Below are positions 41,760 to 52,329 of a stretch of 64,000 nt of DNA, piece by piece. The notes under the pieces are model-generated. The model was not told the DNA's origin. It searched no databases and worked only from the letters and a program-made list of their open reading frames with translations. Source of the stretch: Arion vulgaris (taxonomy: Eukaryota > Mollusca > Gastropoda > Stylommatophora > Arionidae); assembly GCA_020796225.1 (NCBI GenBank), contig CM036760.1, positions 4,086,501 through 4,150,500 of the forward strand, written 5' to 3'. Each line of letters begins with the position of its first letter. Within the stretch, counting starts at the first letter, position 1. A program made the position numbers and the translations under genes.

Positions 41760-41771
41760 ACAAGCGCGCTT

Positions 41772-42598
41772 TTAAGAACACATTCAGCTAGCCCTAGTTC
41801 GAATCCAGTGTTTGGTAATTTGTTTTCCTGGACCACCCTGTAGAAAGAAGCTGCTATCGTGGCTATAAATTTGGACTCCCCGTTGATCAACAAATTGGTT
41901 TTATTTGGAACAATGCTACATTTGAGAAACATGTTCGGGTATATATCTCAAATGGAACAATTGTGTGTAGGCTACATTGTTCTGTCAAGTGGGGGTCAAA
42001 TCTACAAGACAAGGAAGGAGCCAGAAGTTGATACATCTGAAGCTTTGAGGACAGACTTCTAAAAGATTGATGAGAAAATCGTAAGCTTATCGACAGAGCC
42101 ATTGTTATTTTTTGCTGTCACTGCTTCTCTTGTTTATAATAGTTTACAAATACTGATTTGTGTTTAGTTCTGAAAGGTGTCTCTAACAAGGTAATAAGAC
42201 GCTTGCTTACAAACGGACGTATCGTAGGAGATTCACAGAATAACATGTTATTGATAAGTGTTACTGAATGAGTGTGATAACATAAACAGTTGGATGTGGA
42301 CACGACTAAACAAACAAGTCAATTACATGAAGTAACAATAGTGGGTGCAGTAACTTTCTGTCCTCTTTGTTTTCTTTGTTGATAAACATTTTTCTAGTTC
42401 TCTTTAAGGCACTCGTATGTTCATTTGTGTTTCCATAGAAGTTTGAGCATATACACACGTGTGGTCATTGTGTGGTCACTGTGCGATTACTGTGTGGTCA
42501 CTGTGTGGTCATTGTAAGGTTTGAAGAAAGCAAAAATAAGTGCATTATTCATTGAAGACAGGGCGTTGGTATAAAGACAACGTTGACAACATGACATT
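41772..42598. other. unassigned sequence
   Basis: No gene supported. A TGTGGTCATTG/TGTGGTCACTG tetrad repeat lies at 42.46-42.52 kb. Confidence 0.3.
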
Positions 42599-42630
42599 AA
42601 CAAATGAGAATTGGAAACATTGAGTAGAAC

Positions 42631-42890
42631 AGGAGTCTCTGTGGCTAAGTGGTTAAGCCCTTTGCCTTGTGAGTCGAAAGTGGGTTCGAGTCCGGACCGC
42701 GCCATTCTGTTCCCGAGTGCAGTTTTTCCAGAGACCCCTAGGATTGTTGCAGAAGCTACGGAGTTCGTGCTTTGTGCAATACTCTCTGCAGGTGGCGTGC
42801 CATTTCTGTGGAGAGGGACCGTGCAAGAGCCGTATGGGGTAAAACCCGGTGCAATGAAGTCTCATCCTTCGGCTTTTAAAACACCTTTTA
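42631..42890 (+). mobile_element. SINE-D, best copy
   Basis: A box TGGCTAAGTGGTTAAG (42642-42657), B box GGTTCGAGTCC (42683-42693), then CCAGAGACCCCTAGGATTGT, AGCTACGGAGTTCGTGCTTT, GGCGTGCCATTTCTGTGGAG, AACCCGGTGCAATGAAGTC and GGCTTTTAAAACACCTTTTA. ACATTGAGTAGAACA, the unit of the array on its right, also lies directly on its left (42619), so the SINE is inside the array. Confidence 0.93.
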
Positions 42891-42894
42891 AATC

Positions 42895-43262
42895 GAGCAG
42901 GCTACATACATTGGCAAACATTGAGTAGAACAATCAGAGCAGGCTAGAACTAGCAACATTGAGTGAACATCGCAGGCAGAACATTGGAACATTGAGTAGA
43001 CAATCGACAGGCTAGTACATTGAACATTGTAGAACAATCGGCAGGCTAGTACATTAGCAAACATTGAGTAGAACAATCGAGCAGGCTAGTACATTAGCAA
43101 ACATTGAGTAGAACAATCGAGCAGGCTAGCATTAACATTTAGTAGCTTCTTAAACATTGAGTAGAACAATCGAGCAGCAGCTTAGATAGTACATTAGTGC
43201 ATAGACATTGAAAAGTAGAACAATGGCAGTAGTACATTGGACTAGTACAATAGGCTAGCATA
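42895..43262. repeat. minisatellite, about 40-bp unit, degenerate
   Basis: Units of ACATTGAGTAGAACAATCGA followed by GCAGGCTAGTACATTAGCAA. Small gaps are frequent. It continues the unit seen left of SINE-D. Confidence 0.9.
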
Positions 43263-43274
43263 AGGGATTTAGTG

Positions 43275-43515
43275 TTCTTCTTCTTCTTTAACTCTCCATA
43301 TCGACCACTTGTTAACCACTTTATGTGATTTGTATGTAATCTGAGTCTAAGAGAGATTGAACGTTGTGCCAGCTATGCACCTACAAGTAGGCTAGCATAC
43401 CCGATTTCTGTGATGCTTTTTATTTACTAGGGTAGCTCTCTAGGTCCAACATCAGACTCCTCTTACGACATAACTTGTAGGTCGCAGTGGTACTATTCTT
43501 TTCTTCACTGGTACT
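43275..43515 (-). mobile_element. SINE-B
   Basis: Minus strand: AATAGTACCACTGCGACCTA, CTAGTAAATAAAAAGCATCA, GCATAGCTGGCACAACGTTC, TACAAATCACATAAAGTGGT and a GAAGAAGAAGAAC tail. Confidence 0.85.
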
Positions 43516-43715
43516 CACTCCGGCACCACACCTGTGTTTAGACTTTCGAAGTTGACTGCACTGCACAACACGTGTTGCATCATATATATTTATAAATACA
43601 TATATTATAGTCCTCTCGTACTGTTATATACTGCAATCAATTTCTACATACCGATCTATCCTGTACAACTACTTTGACCTCATCTATGAAATAGTTCGAT
43701 GTTTCGTTACTATAT
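43516..43715. other. unassigned spacer
   Basis: A+T-rich; no gene or repeat recognised. Confidence 0.3.
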
Positions 43716-44028
43716 CAGTCAAGTGGTGTGGACATTTAATGAGAAAGAAATACAACCATCCACCAATAACAGCATGCAATAAAAAGAGATGGGGTACTAG
43801 AGCTAAGGGAAGACCAAGAAAAGATGGATAGACAATATCAAGACCACACTACATAAACATGGATATAACACAATGGCGACTCATCTGGCTCTAGAACGCA
43901 AATTAAAGCTCCCATCCCTACGCTTAACAGCAACAGTGGACAGTCAACTACATCTTCCACCTGGGAATAGACAATAGTCAATAGACAATAGACAATAGAC
44001 AATAGTCAATAGACAATAGATATATCAT
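43716..44028 (+). mobile_element. LINE G relic with a GACAATAGT simple tail
   Basis: WCGHLMRKKYNHPPIT, KKRWGTRAKGRPRKDG, stop, then the 3' non-coding CAACTACATCTTCCACCTGG shared with 17.57 kb. It ends in a short tandem repeat of AGACAATAG and TCAAT at 43.96-44.03 kb. Confidence 0.83.
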
Positions 44029-44205
44029 TAAAGTTTGTTTCAGAGTTTCCTTTGGAAAACTTTCTTACTTGAACTATTTGTCTTCAAATTTAATGATTGC
44101 TTTGCATGTCTTGGATAATTTCTCTTAAAGTATGGTTAATATTGATCGAGGAACAGAAGACATCAAAATTATATCTGAAGACTGAGTCTTCTTGAGTAAC
44201 AAAGA

Positions 44206-44345
44206 GATAATAGACTTTCCTGGGAAACAATCAGGAAAACAGACAGAGACCGAGAAAAGTGAAGAGCAACTGTGGAGACCCTATGCTCCCCATTGAGCTG
44301 CAATGAATAAGTTAGGCCAAACATATCCCCATATTTTATTTTTGA
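44206..44345 (+). mobile_element. LINE W relic, 3' end
   Basis: Reads TIRKTDRDREKSEEQLWRPY-like sequence over a frame slip (REKxRATVETLCSPLSCNE), the closing peptide of a LINE ORF. Only about 45 codons. Confidence 0.6.
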
Positions 44346-44384
44346 ATATAGTTGTTACAAGTTGGTACTATACATATATTATAT

Positions 44385-44567
44385 ATTTTGTAGGCACCAC
44401 TTATACGTTCAGTAGCTTGCCATTGTTTTCTGAACGGTGAGGTCTATTTTTATCGCTCGTAAAAATCCAAATTTGCTTCCAAATTGTCCCCGGCGGAGTT
44501 TGAACCAGATACACTTGGAATGTGATCAAGCTCACTACCGCTTAAGCTACAGACGCTGACATATTTC
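44385..44567 (-). mobile_element. SINE-F
   Basis: Minus strand: GCGTCTGTAGCTTAAGCGGT (A-box-like), a diverged B box (GGTTCAAACTCC), GACAATTTGGAAGCAAATTT, CAATGGCAAGCTACTGAACG and TATAAGTGGTGCCTAC. The same order as 3.03-3.28 kb. Confidence 0.78.
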
Positions 44568-44629
44568 TTTCTATAAGTTACACATTAAAACAGTTTCACG
44601 GAGAAAACTATTTCATCCATGTCCAATGC

Positions 44630-44952
44630 CAGCAACGTGTCAGTGATATGGCTGTGCTATGTCAGTGCTATGTCAGTGCTAAATCAGTGCTATATCTGTG
44701 CTAAGTCAGTGCTATGTCAGTGCTATGTCACTGCTATGTCACTGCTAAATCAGTGCTATGTCAGTGCTATGTCAGTGATATGTCACTACTAAATCAGTGC
44801 TATGTCACTGCTAAATCAATGCTATGTCAGTGCTAAATCAGTGCTATGTCAGTGATATGTCACTACTAAGTCAGTGCTATGTCAGTGATGTGTCACTACT
44901 AAATCAGTGCTATGTCAGTGCTATGTCAGTGCTATGTCAGTTCTAAATCAGT
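44630..44952. repeat. 11-bp minisatellite, left arm
   Basis: Units GTGCTATGTCA and GTGCTAAATCA in mixed order. Split from the right arm by a LINE L fragment. Confidence 0.95.
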
Positions 44953-45149
44953 ATTCTTCTTTTTCTTCCTCTTTTGTCGTCACACTGATATCGGGTTGTT
45001 GCCTTTTCTGTTTCTGTCTTGTGCTGTTCTGGTGGCTTGGGTGATTGTTATTTTCCTCTTTAGCAGGATTCTGTTATGCCATCCAACCATCTTTTTCGTG
45101 GTCTTCCTCTCACCTTCTTTCCTGATGTTCTGTTGTAGAAGACTCGGTG
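44953..45149 (-). mobile_element. LINE L relic inside the 11-bp array
   Basis: On the minus strand: LLQQNIRKEGERKTTKKMVG, WHNRILLKRKITITQATRTA, QDRNRKGNNPISV, then a GAAAAAGAAGAATAC tail. It matches 63.46-63.66 kb (RIMSKCKNNHSSH). 5'-truncated. Confidence 0.7.
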
Positions 45150-45300
45150 CTATGTCAGGGCTATGAAAGTGGTATCCTAGTGTCAAGTCGATGTTATGTT
45201 AATGCTATGTCAGTGCTATGTCAGTGCTATGTCAGTGCTATGAAAGTGGTATGTTAGTGTCAAGTCGATCTTATGTCAATTCTATATCATTCATATGTTA
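45150..45300. repeat. 11-bp minisatellite, right arm
   Basis: GTGCTATGTCA units with GAAAGTGGTAT and TGTCAAGTCGA variants, more diverged than the left arm. Confidence 0.88.
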
Positions 45301-45449
45301 GTAATAAACAAGATGGACACATATTACAACATGGACACAGTTTGATGGGAACCAGAAAGAACTACATAGCACTCACCAGTCGGAAAAATGGGCTAGAATA
45401 GACGGTTAAAATACTATTTAGTCAATACTTGGTCCTTAGACCCTTCTAT

Positions 45450-45665
45450 AGCCCCCTGTGAGTGCGGTTTAATTCCGCGGGCTGGCAGAAAAGCCACAGG
45501 CTCTCTAGATTTACGTTGTTTGTAGCACCGAACGGATGGGTTACGATGTCCATGGCACCGAGCCGAAGGGTTACGATGTCCATGGCACCGAGCCGAAGGG
45601 TTACGATGTCCATGGCACGAGCCGAAGGGCTGAAAGCTGAAGTGCTTCAGGATCGAAAAAAAACC
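45450..45665 (+). mobile_element. SINE-C, 5'-truncated with internal triplication
   Basis: Starts after the A box, has a mutated B box (GGTTTAATTCCG), CAGAAAAGCCACAGGCTCTC, then three tandem copies of the 30-bp GGGTTACGATGTCCATGGCA plus CCGAGCCGAA segment (45537-45625), and the usual CTTCAGGATCGAAAAAAAA end. Confidence 0.9.
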
Positions 45666-45719
45666 TTCTATCTAAGATCATTGTCTACAAACTCCTTATT
45701 TTTGTTTGTGAATATATAA

Positions 45720-46150
45720 TAATGTAAATATTGTTTTTCTTTACCTTTCTTTTCCTCCATAGGTTTTTCATTATCTCTTTCTACCATACACACTCTGCTC
45801 TGAGAATCGTTTTATTTCGTTATATAGTAACTTGCAACCTCATGGACTTACTACGTTATATAGTACCTTGCAACCTCATGGACTCACTACGTTATATAGT
45901 ACCTTGCAACCTCATGGAATCACTACGTTATATAGTACCTTGCAACCTCATGGACTCACTACGTTACTATGCTTCTTAGTACTTTCTCTTCTCATCTTCC
46001 ATTTTCTATATGTGTATATGTTCAATGTACATATGTTATATTTATATATTTGATTTGTATTGTATTTCTTCCTTTCTCCCCGTCTATTTCTTGCATTTAT
46101 TTCGTTATTTATTTTTAGTCACATATTTTTATTTTAAGGCCGTTAGTAAT
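45720..46150 (+). mobile_element. repeat X leader with four 36-bp tandem units
   Basis: TATATAGTACCTTGCAACCT then CATGGACTCACTACGT, period 36 bp, at 45841, 45877, 45913 and 45949. Then CTATGCTTCTTAGTACTTTC, shared as a single copy with 0.75 kb, and an A+T-rich stretch as in 1.84 kb. LINE K follows. Confidence 0.7.
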
Positions 46151-46153
46151 TGA

Positions 46154-46748
46154 TTGGTGTATTCTATATGCATTAAATACCTTGGAGTCCTGGTAACATC
46201 AGATGGAAGATCAGAAATAAAGAGCAGAATAGGACAAGCGAAAACATCGTTCCTGAAAATGAGAAGCATTATCTGCAACAAGTCCTTGTCAATCCCGATC
46301 AGAATGCGAGTTATTCAGTGCTACATAGAACCAATACTGACGTACGGATGCGAGTCTTGGACAATGAACACACAGATCGAAAAATCTCTGAGGGCACAGA
46401 GATGTGGTTTTACAGAAGAATGATGAGAATCCATGGATTGCTAAAATGACTAATGTTGAGGTGTTGAATGAGATCAAGACATAGAGAAAGCTTATCATGA
46501 ATATAAGAAAGAGACAGTCATCATTTTTCGGACATGTGATTAAGATGGAGGGTTGTGAAAACCGGTAAAAATGAGGGTAGACGAGACAGAGGACGACAGA
46601 GAAAGACAATTTTGGATAGCCTGACTTCATGGCACGGTAGAGCGTCAACATCTGAGATGATAACAAACACCAACGACAGTGATTTGTAGAGATTCCATGA
46701 TCGCCTACTCCAGCTGGAACGGCACCTGATGATGATTATGTATGTTGT
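46154..46748 (+). mobile_element. LINE K relic, best-preserved reverse transcriptase end
   Basis: 46154-46423 is open and reads KYLGVLVTSDGRSEIKSRIG, QAKTSFLKMRSIICNKSLSI, RVIQCYIEPILTYGCESWTM and NTQIEKSLRAQR. A frameshift follows, after which RRMMRIPWI-like and FFGHVIKMEG can be read, then a run of stops and a GATGATGATTATG end. This is the connection and thumb region after the RT catalytic core; the catalytic YxDD and endonuclease are not present. Other K copies lie at 54.75, 55.91 and 62.90 kb on the minus strand. Confidence 0.88.
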
Positions 46749-46912
46749 GTGCTGTGAAAGGAGTTAAATTCTTCATATCTGTATCCTTTGCTTGATAAAG
46801 GCTTTTTGGCCAAAAGTTGCTGTGTACTGTTATTGTTTGTATATTTTGTAAAACTACAGTACTTTTATGTGTTTCGCCATTTCTACATAGTTTTACTGCA
46901 GTCTTTCCTTAT
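46749..46912 (+). mobile_element. repeat X copy with hammerhead-like motif
   Basis: Core at 46791-46817: CTTGATAAAGGCT, TTTT, GGCCAAAAGT, then TTTTGTAAAACTACAGTAC and CTACATAGTTTTACTGCAGT. Stem position 2 is G-C here. The GAAA is CAAA, as in the copy at 1.03 kb. Confidence 0.55.
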
Positions 46913-47157
46913 AGCAGCCCGCAAGAGTAACAAGGAATAATACCACTACGACCTACAAGGCATGTCGTAAGAGGCGACAGAGGTAGGGACCTAAGGAATC
47001 TACCCTAGTAAATAAGAAGCATCGCAGATAGAATGTACTTCCCTACTTGTAGGCGCATAACTGGCACAGCGTACAATTGCTCTTAGACTCAGATCACATA
47101 CAAATCACACAGAGTAGTTAACAAGTGGTCAATATGGAGTGTTGGAAGAAGACAAAT
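46913..47157 (+). mobile_element. SINE-B
   Basis: AATAATACCACTACGACCTA, CAAGGCATGTCGTAAGAGGC, CTAGTAAATAAGAAGCATCG, GCGCATAACTGGCACAGCGT, ACAAATCACACAGAGTAGTT and a GAAGAAGAC end. Placed directly after repeat X. Confidence 0.88.
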
Positions 47158-47179
47158 ATATTACACAATATGAAGCGGT

Positions 47180-47365
47180 AAAGGCAGTGTTCCAGGATGC
47201 AGAGGCAGACCAAGAAGAAGATGGCTACAAGATATTAAAGAAACCATGAATATGACCATCGACAAAGTGGGTGAACTAGCTAGAGACAGAGTGAATTTCA
47301 GATGTGCTGCAAAGAAAGCAACGTCCTATAAAGGATACGCACCTTGATGATGATGATGAAACGGT
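47180..47365 (+). mobile_element. LINE H relic, 3' end
   Basis: Matches 1.62-1.77 kb: CCAGGATGCAGAGGCAGACC, GATGGCTACAAGATATTAAA, GAATTTCAGATGTGCTGCAA and ACGCACCTTGATGATGATGA. The frame gives RGRPRRRWLQDIKETMNMT and DKVGELARDRVNFRCAAKKA, so the ORF end is better preserved here than at 1.7 kb. Confidence 0.85.
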
Positions 47366-47925
47366 AAAACATACACACAAGTTAAGCAAGCACATTTTTC
47401 AAAGATAAATTTCTGAACAGTGAAATGAAAATTGATGTGAATATTGAACTGTGAATTGAACAGATTTGTGGATCAGTGACAGATAAGTTACAAAAATACA
47501 CCCACTCTTGTCAAGTTTTTGACGCATATTTCTCAGTGATTGCCCTTGGGGTGTCTCGTTTTCTGGCCAATTCTGAGTTTGTCACAACCACTCTGTGAGC
47601 TCGTTGCTTCTGGAGGGAGAAATATTCTCTTATTGTAGACTGATAATGAGACGAAATGGTTGCTGAGATGAATTGTGACAGACCGAAGTGATGACACAGA
47701 TGAAGGTCATGTTATCTTCATGTGAGATATAATACATATTTTGACCGGTCAAAATTCATGTGAAATGATTAAAAATAATATTTCTACTAAATATCTTCAC
47801 TATTTTCAAAGTTATATCTAAGACCTTCGCCAGTGCTATGGAGTTCGTGCACTGCAGTTGAGATCTTCATTTCTAAGAAAGAGATCGGAGCACGCATGGT
47901 TACTCACCGAAGTGCAGGGATGATG
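47366..47925. other. unassigned sequence with a SINE-D relic
   Basis: 47.82-47.93 kb contains the CTATGGAGTTCGTGCACTGC block of SINE-D (plus strand) and a segment shared with 11.41 kb (CGGAGCACGCATGGTTACTC). The rest is unassigned. Confidence 0.4.
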
Positions 47926-47933
47926 TTCATATC

Positions 47934-48099
47934 CAGTGGCGGCTCGTGCTAATTTTTTTTGATGGGGCCAGACACAAATATTTAAAAAAATCTTGGTTTT
48001 GGGTTAGTTTATATTTTAATTTATAAAATAATAAATACACGTTACACATATTGTTGGTGGGGCCCGACCCCACTGGCCCTTAATGACGAGCCGCCACTG
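47934..48099. mobile_element. hAT-like MITE, 166 bp
   Basis: Termini CAGTGGCGGCTCGT and, at the right, ACGAGCCGCCACTG, a perfect 14-bp inverted repeat. The interior is A+T-rich with CCCCACTGGCCCTTAATG near the right end, as at 29.15 kb. Flanks TTCATATC (47926-47933) and GTCAAATC (48100-48107) match at 6 of 8, consistent with an old hAT 8-bp TSD. No transposase. Confidence 0.9.
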
Positions 48100-48244
48100 G
48101 TCAAATCAATCAATAAAATACATAGTCTATGAGAAACATAAAGGATATTTGTAACTGGTTTAAATCATTATTAACTACCATCGCCATGAAGAGCATTGTT
48201 CAACACAATATTTCTCTCAACATTATGCTGTCAGTGTCAAATCT

Positions 48245-48368
48245 GCACGCTGACAACAAATGATAGAAGAAAACTAGTCACGACAGAAATAAAGTGTCTA
48301 CGCAGAATGAGGGGAGTAACAAGAAGAGACCGGTGTAGAAATGAAGACATCATTATGTAAAAACTTCT
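48245..48368 (+). mobile_element. LINE G fragment
   Basis: Reads LTTNDRRKLVTTEIKCLRRM, RGVTRRDRCRNEDI. It is cut off before the FGH motif by the large 28-bp array, with about 75 bp of unassigned sequence between. Confidence 0.75.
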
Positions 48369-48439
48369 AAGTGGAAGTAAGGTTTTGTCTTTAATTGGCG
48401 AGGGACGCTGTTGAGGTACACTGCCAGCTTGCACTTCAA

Positions 48440-50523
48440 AATTAATCACTGGTGCCATATTAGTTAGAAGTGAAGACTGGTGCCATATTATACAGAAGTG
48501 AAGACTGGTGCCATATTAGACAGAAGTGAAGACTGGTGCCATATTAGACAGAAGTGAAGACTGGTGCCATATTAGACAGAAGTGAAGACTGGTGCCATAT
48601 TAGACAGAAGTGAAGACTGGTGCCATATTAGACAGAAGTGAAGACTGGTGCCATATTAGACAGAAGTGAAGACTGGTGCCATATTAGACAGAAGTGAAGA
48701 CTGGTGCCATATTAGACAGAAGTGAAGACTGGTGCCATATTAGACAGAAGTGAAGTCTGGTGCCATATTAGACAGAAGTGAAGACTGGTGCCATATTAGA
48801 CAGAAGTGAAGACTGGTGCCATATTAGACAGAAGTGAAGACTGGTGCCATATTAGACAGAAGTGAAGACTGGTGCCATATTAGACAGAAGTGAAGACTGG
48901 TGCCATATTAGACAGAAGTGAAGACTGGTGCCATATTAGACAGAAGTGAAGTCTGGTGCCATATTAGACAGAAGTGAAGACTGGTGCCATATTAGACAGA
49001 AGTGAAGACTGGTGCCATATTAGACAGAAGTGAAGACTGGTGCCATATTAGACAGAAGTGAAGACTGGTGCCATATTAGACAGAAGTGAAGACTGGTGCC
49101 ATATTAGACAGAAGTGAAGACTGGTGCCATATTAGACAGAAGTGAAGACTGGTGCCATATTAGACAGAAGTGAAGACTGGTGCCATATTAGACAGAAGTG
49201 AAGACTGGTGCCATATTAGACAGAAGTGAAGACTGGTGCCATATTAGACAGAAGTGAAGACTGGTGCCATATTAGACAGAAGTGAAGTCTGGTGCCATAT
49301 TAGACAGAAGTGAAGACTGGTGCCATATTAGACAGAAGTGAAGACTGGTGCCATATTAGACAGAAGTGAAGACTGGTGCCATATTAGACAGAAGTGAAGA
49401 CTGGTGCCATATTAGACAGAAGTGAAGACTGGTGCCATATTAGACAGAAGTGAAGTCTGGTGCCATATTAGACAGAAGTGAAGACTGGTGCCATATTAGA
49501 CAGAAGTGAAGACTGGTGCCATATTAGACAGAAGTGAAGACTGTTGCCATATTAGACAGAAGTGAAGACTGGTGCCATATTAGACAGAAGTGAAGACTGG
49601 TGCCATGATAGACAGAAGTGAAGACTGTCGGTACCATATTAGACAGAAGTGAAGACTGGTGCCATATTAGACAGAAGTGAAGACTGGTGCCATATTAGAC
49701 AGAAGTGAAGACTGGTGCCATATTAGACAGAAGTGAAGACTGGTGCCATATTAGACAGAAGTGAAGACTGGTGCCATATTAGACAGAAGTGAAGACTGGT
49801 GCCATATTAGACAGAAGTGAAGTCTGGTGCCATATTAGACAGAAGTGAAGACTGGTGCCATATTAGACAGAAGTGAAGACTGGTGCCATATTAGACAGAA
49901 GTGAAGACTGGTGCCATATTAGACAGAAGTGAAGACTGGTGCCATATTAGACAGAAGTGAAGACTGGTGCCATATTAGACAGAAGTGAAGACTGGTGCCA
50001 TATTAGACAGAAGTGAAGTCTGGTGCCATATTAGACAGAAGTGAAGACTGGTGCCATATTAGACAGAAGTGAAGACTGTTGCCATATTAGACAGAAGTGA
50101 AGACTGGTGCCATATTAGACAGAAGTGAAGACTGGTGCCATATTAGACAGAAGTGAAGTCTGGTGCCATATTAGACAGAAGTGAAGACTGGTGCCATATT
50201 AGACAGAAGTGAAGACTGGTGCCATATTAGACAGAAGTGAAGACTGGTGCCATATTAGACAGAAGTGAAGACTGGTGCCATATTAGACAGAAGTGAAGAC
50301 TGGTGCCATATTAGACAGAAGTGAAGACTGGTGCCATATTAGACAGAAGTGAAGTCTGGTGCCATATTAGACAGAAGTGAAGACTGGTGCCATATTAGAC
50401 AGAAGTGAAGACTGGTGCCATATTAGACAGAAGTGAAGACTGGTGCCATATTAGACAGAAGTGAAGACTGGTGCCATATTAGACAGAAGTGAAGACTGGT
50501 GCCATATTAGACAGAAGTGAAGA
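48440..50523. repeat. large satellite array, 28-bp unit, about 74 copies
   Basis: Unit: GCCATATTAGACAGAAGTGA then AGACTGGT. Very homogeneous; the marker AGTCTGGT and rarer variants recur every 19 units (see findings). One 3-bp insertion at 49.63 kb. It ends abruptly at AAGTGAAGAAAGGCCC. Confidence 0.99.
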
Positions 50524-50544
50524 AAGGCCCTGACTGCGCCTATC

Positions 50545-50795
50545 ATCATCATCAAATAGCATCTTCTGAACAGAACTTTGCCACAACAACAGTCCTTCAT
50601 AATTTTTCTCTCTCATAGACCAGGTGTCCTGTCTCTGCAGCGGTCATGCTCAAACTTTCAGTTGCATCCTGAATCCATCTTCTCCATGGTCTTCCTCTTC
50701 TAATCTTTACCGGAATGCTTCCTTCCATTGTGGTCTTCTCCAGCCCTTCGTGTCTCTTCATATGTCAAAAATACCTAAAATTATAGCAGGCAAAA
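50545..50795 (-). mobile_element. LINE H relic, 3' end
   Basis: Minus strand: MKRHEGLEKTTMEGSIPVKI, RRGRPWRRWIQDATESLSMT, then AAETG and, after a slip, RTVVVAKFCSEDAI and a GATGATGATG tail. Matches 13.45-13.66 kb closely. Confidence 0.85.
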
Positions 50796-51715
50796 AAGAA
50801 CAAAAATCACTATTCGACTTGGATAGGGTCCATTCTTGAAGAAAAAATGTGATTTAAAGAGATTATTCTGTCCTCTGTTTGCAAGACTCCATCAGTCTTT
50901 GTGTTTGCTGTCCTTCTTACACGCATTATTCCTATGTCTTGTTGATAAACGCTCGTTTATCTAGAATAAATGATGACTGGTAACTTTGACCCTTCTCTAC
51001 AGCTATCAAATAATCTTCTCTCTGGATGTATAAGACAGTCTGAACGTTATATTTGGCTTGAAGTAGTCCCCGATAGTATAGTATTATTAGAGCTCACATT
51101 TTTGCCTCGCCGTGTGCAATGACCAATAGCCAGGGTTCAGATGTCGTGAACAGATGGACGCTGGTAGCCAAATAAAATCACTGTTATTAGTACAATTAAT
51201 AATGGAGCTTCAGCCGATGTGTCTCAATGAGGATTCTTTTCTTTACCATCACGCGTCTCTGGTGTTATGTTCTATCTTCTTTGGAGCTGACGATCATTGC
51301 AATTTTGTTTTTTATTGATGTCTTAGAGTTTATATTCGTATGTATCGTCTAGACAATTCATTTTTGATCTTTCTCATTCCTTCTTCTCTTCTGTGCTTGC
51401 TCTTTTAAATATATGTTAGCTATATGATTTGCGTCAGAGAATGAGAGTAAGTTGTACCGCATTTGAACACTTACAGGATGCAAAGACAGGAGTCATCTGA
51501 ATTTCTTCCACTATGTAGGATTCTTGATTGCTGTCTTTTCCCGTTACGGTCACTGTCCTGTTTACTGAGCATCGTTCGATCATTTGGGCAGAAATTTGAG
51601 TTCGCTCTCACTTAATATATTGTCAACCATTCCTTGTAACGTGTATATGATCTAAGCCAAAGTGCATGAATATGATGTGCTATTATTGTCATATAACGAA
51701 ATATATAACGAAAGG
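50796..51715. other. unassigned sequence
   Basis: No gene or repeat recognised over about 900 bp; one of the longest apparently repeat-free stretches in the window. Confidence 0.3.
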
Positions 51716-51945
51716 GGTGTCTGAAGCTAAGTGGTTAAGCATTTGTCTTGCGAGTCGAAGGTCGTGGGTTTGAATCCGGACCACGTCATTCTGTTCACGA
51801 GTTCAATTTTTCCACTGACCCCAGATCTCGGGCTTTGTGCAGTACTCTCGGCTTGTGGCATGCCATTTCTGTGGAGATGGACCGAGCCATATGAGGTAAA
51901 ACTCAGTACAATGAAGTCAATCCTTCGGCTTTAAAACCTCTTTAT
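51716..51945 (+). mobile_element. SINE-D
   Basis: GTGTCTGAAGCTAAGTGGTT (A box), GTGGGTTTGAATCCGG (B box with one change), TTTTTCCACTGACCCC, CGGGCTTTGTGCAGTACTCT, GGCATGCCATTTCTGTGGAG, AATGAAGTCAATCCTTCGGC, ending TTAAAACCTCTTTA. Confidence 0.88.
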
Positions 51946-52320
51946 CGTGGCATGATAAATGTGAGCAAGGTGAGAAGCCTGATAGGCGCGGTGAGCAGGC
52001 ACCAAGGTGGAGCGAACACGCATACGGACGACACACAGGTGAGCCAACAGGTGGGACAGAAATGCACGGTGCTGATGGTGGAGCGGCGGAAAGGCGTAGT
52101 AGACGTAGGAGTGAGCGGACCACCCAAATGTGCAGAAAGGCTGGAAAGGTCCAGCAGAGGCTTGAATCCAGTGCAGTCTCGAAGATAGATCCAGAGAAAA
52201 ATAATCGCGTTTTTCATCGCAGAGAACTACTCCTGCCTTTTAGTTTGATTGAGGACAATCAAAGACTAGCGGAGCAAACCGTACACAAAACTGGATGGTA
52301 GTCAAACCAAGTAGTCCAAA
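51946..52320. other. GC-rich segment of unknown nature
   Basis: G+C is clearly above the surroundings. Overlapping plus-strand frames of 78-79 codons and a minus-strand frame of 91 codons show no domain I can name. It leads into LINE I sequence, so it may be the 5' region of that element, which is not seen elsewhere here. Confidence 0.35.
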
Positions 52321-52329
52321 AAAAGACTG

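Noticed and set aside
42631..42710. functional tRNA gene
   Set aside because: A and B boxes are present but no cloverleaf with acceptor stem could be made out, and the same head recurs with a common SINE body.
46154..46423. intact reverse transcriptase gene
   Set aside because: Only the region after the catalytic core is present and it frameshifts; no YxDD motif or endonuclease is visible.
47934..48099. a stem-loop RNA gene
   Set aside because: The inverted repeats are terminal, with hAT-type sequence and near 8-bp TSDs, so a MITE explains them better.
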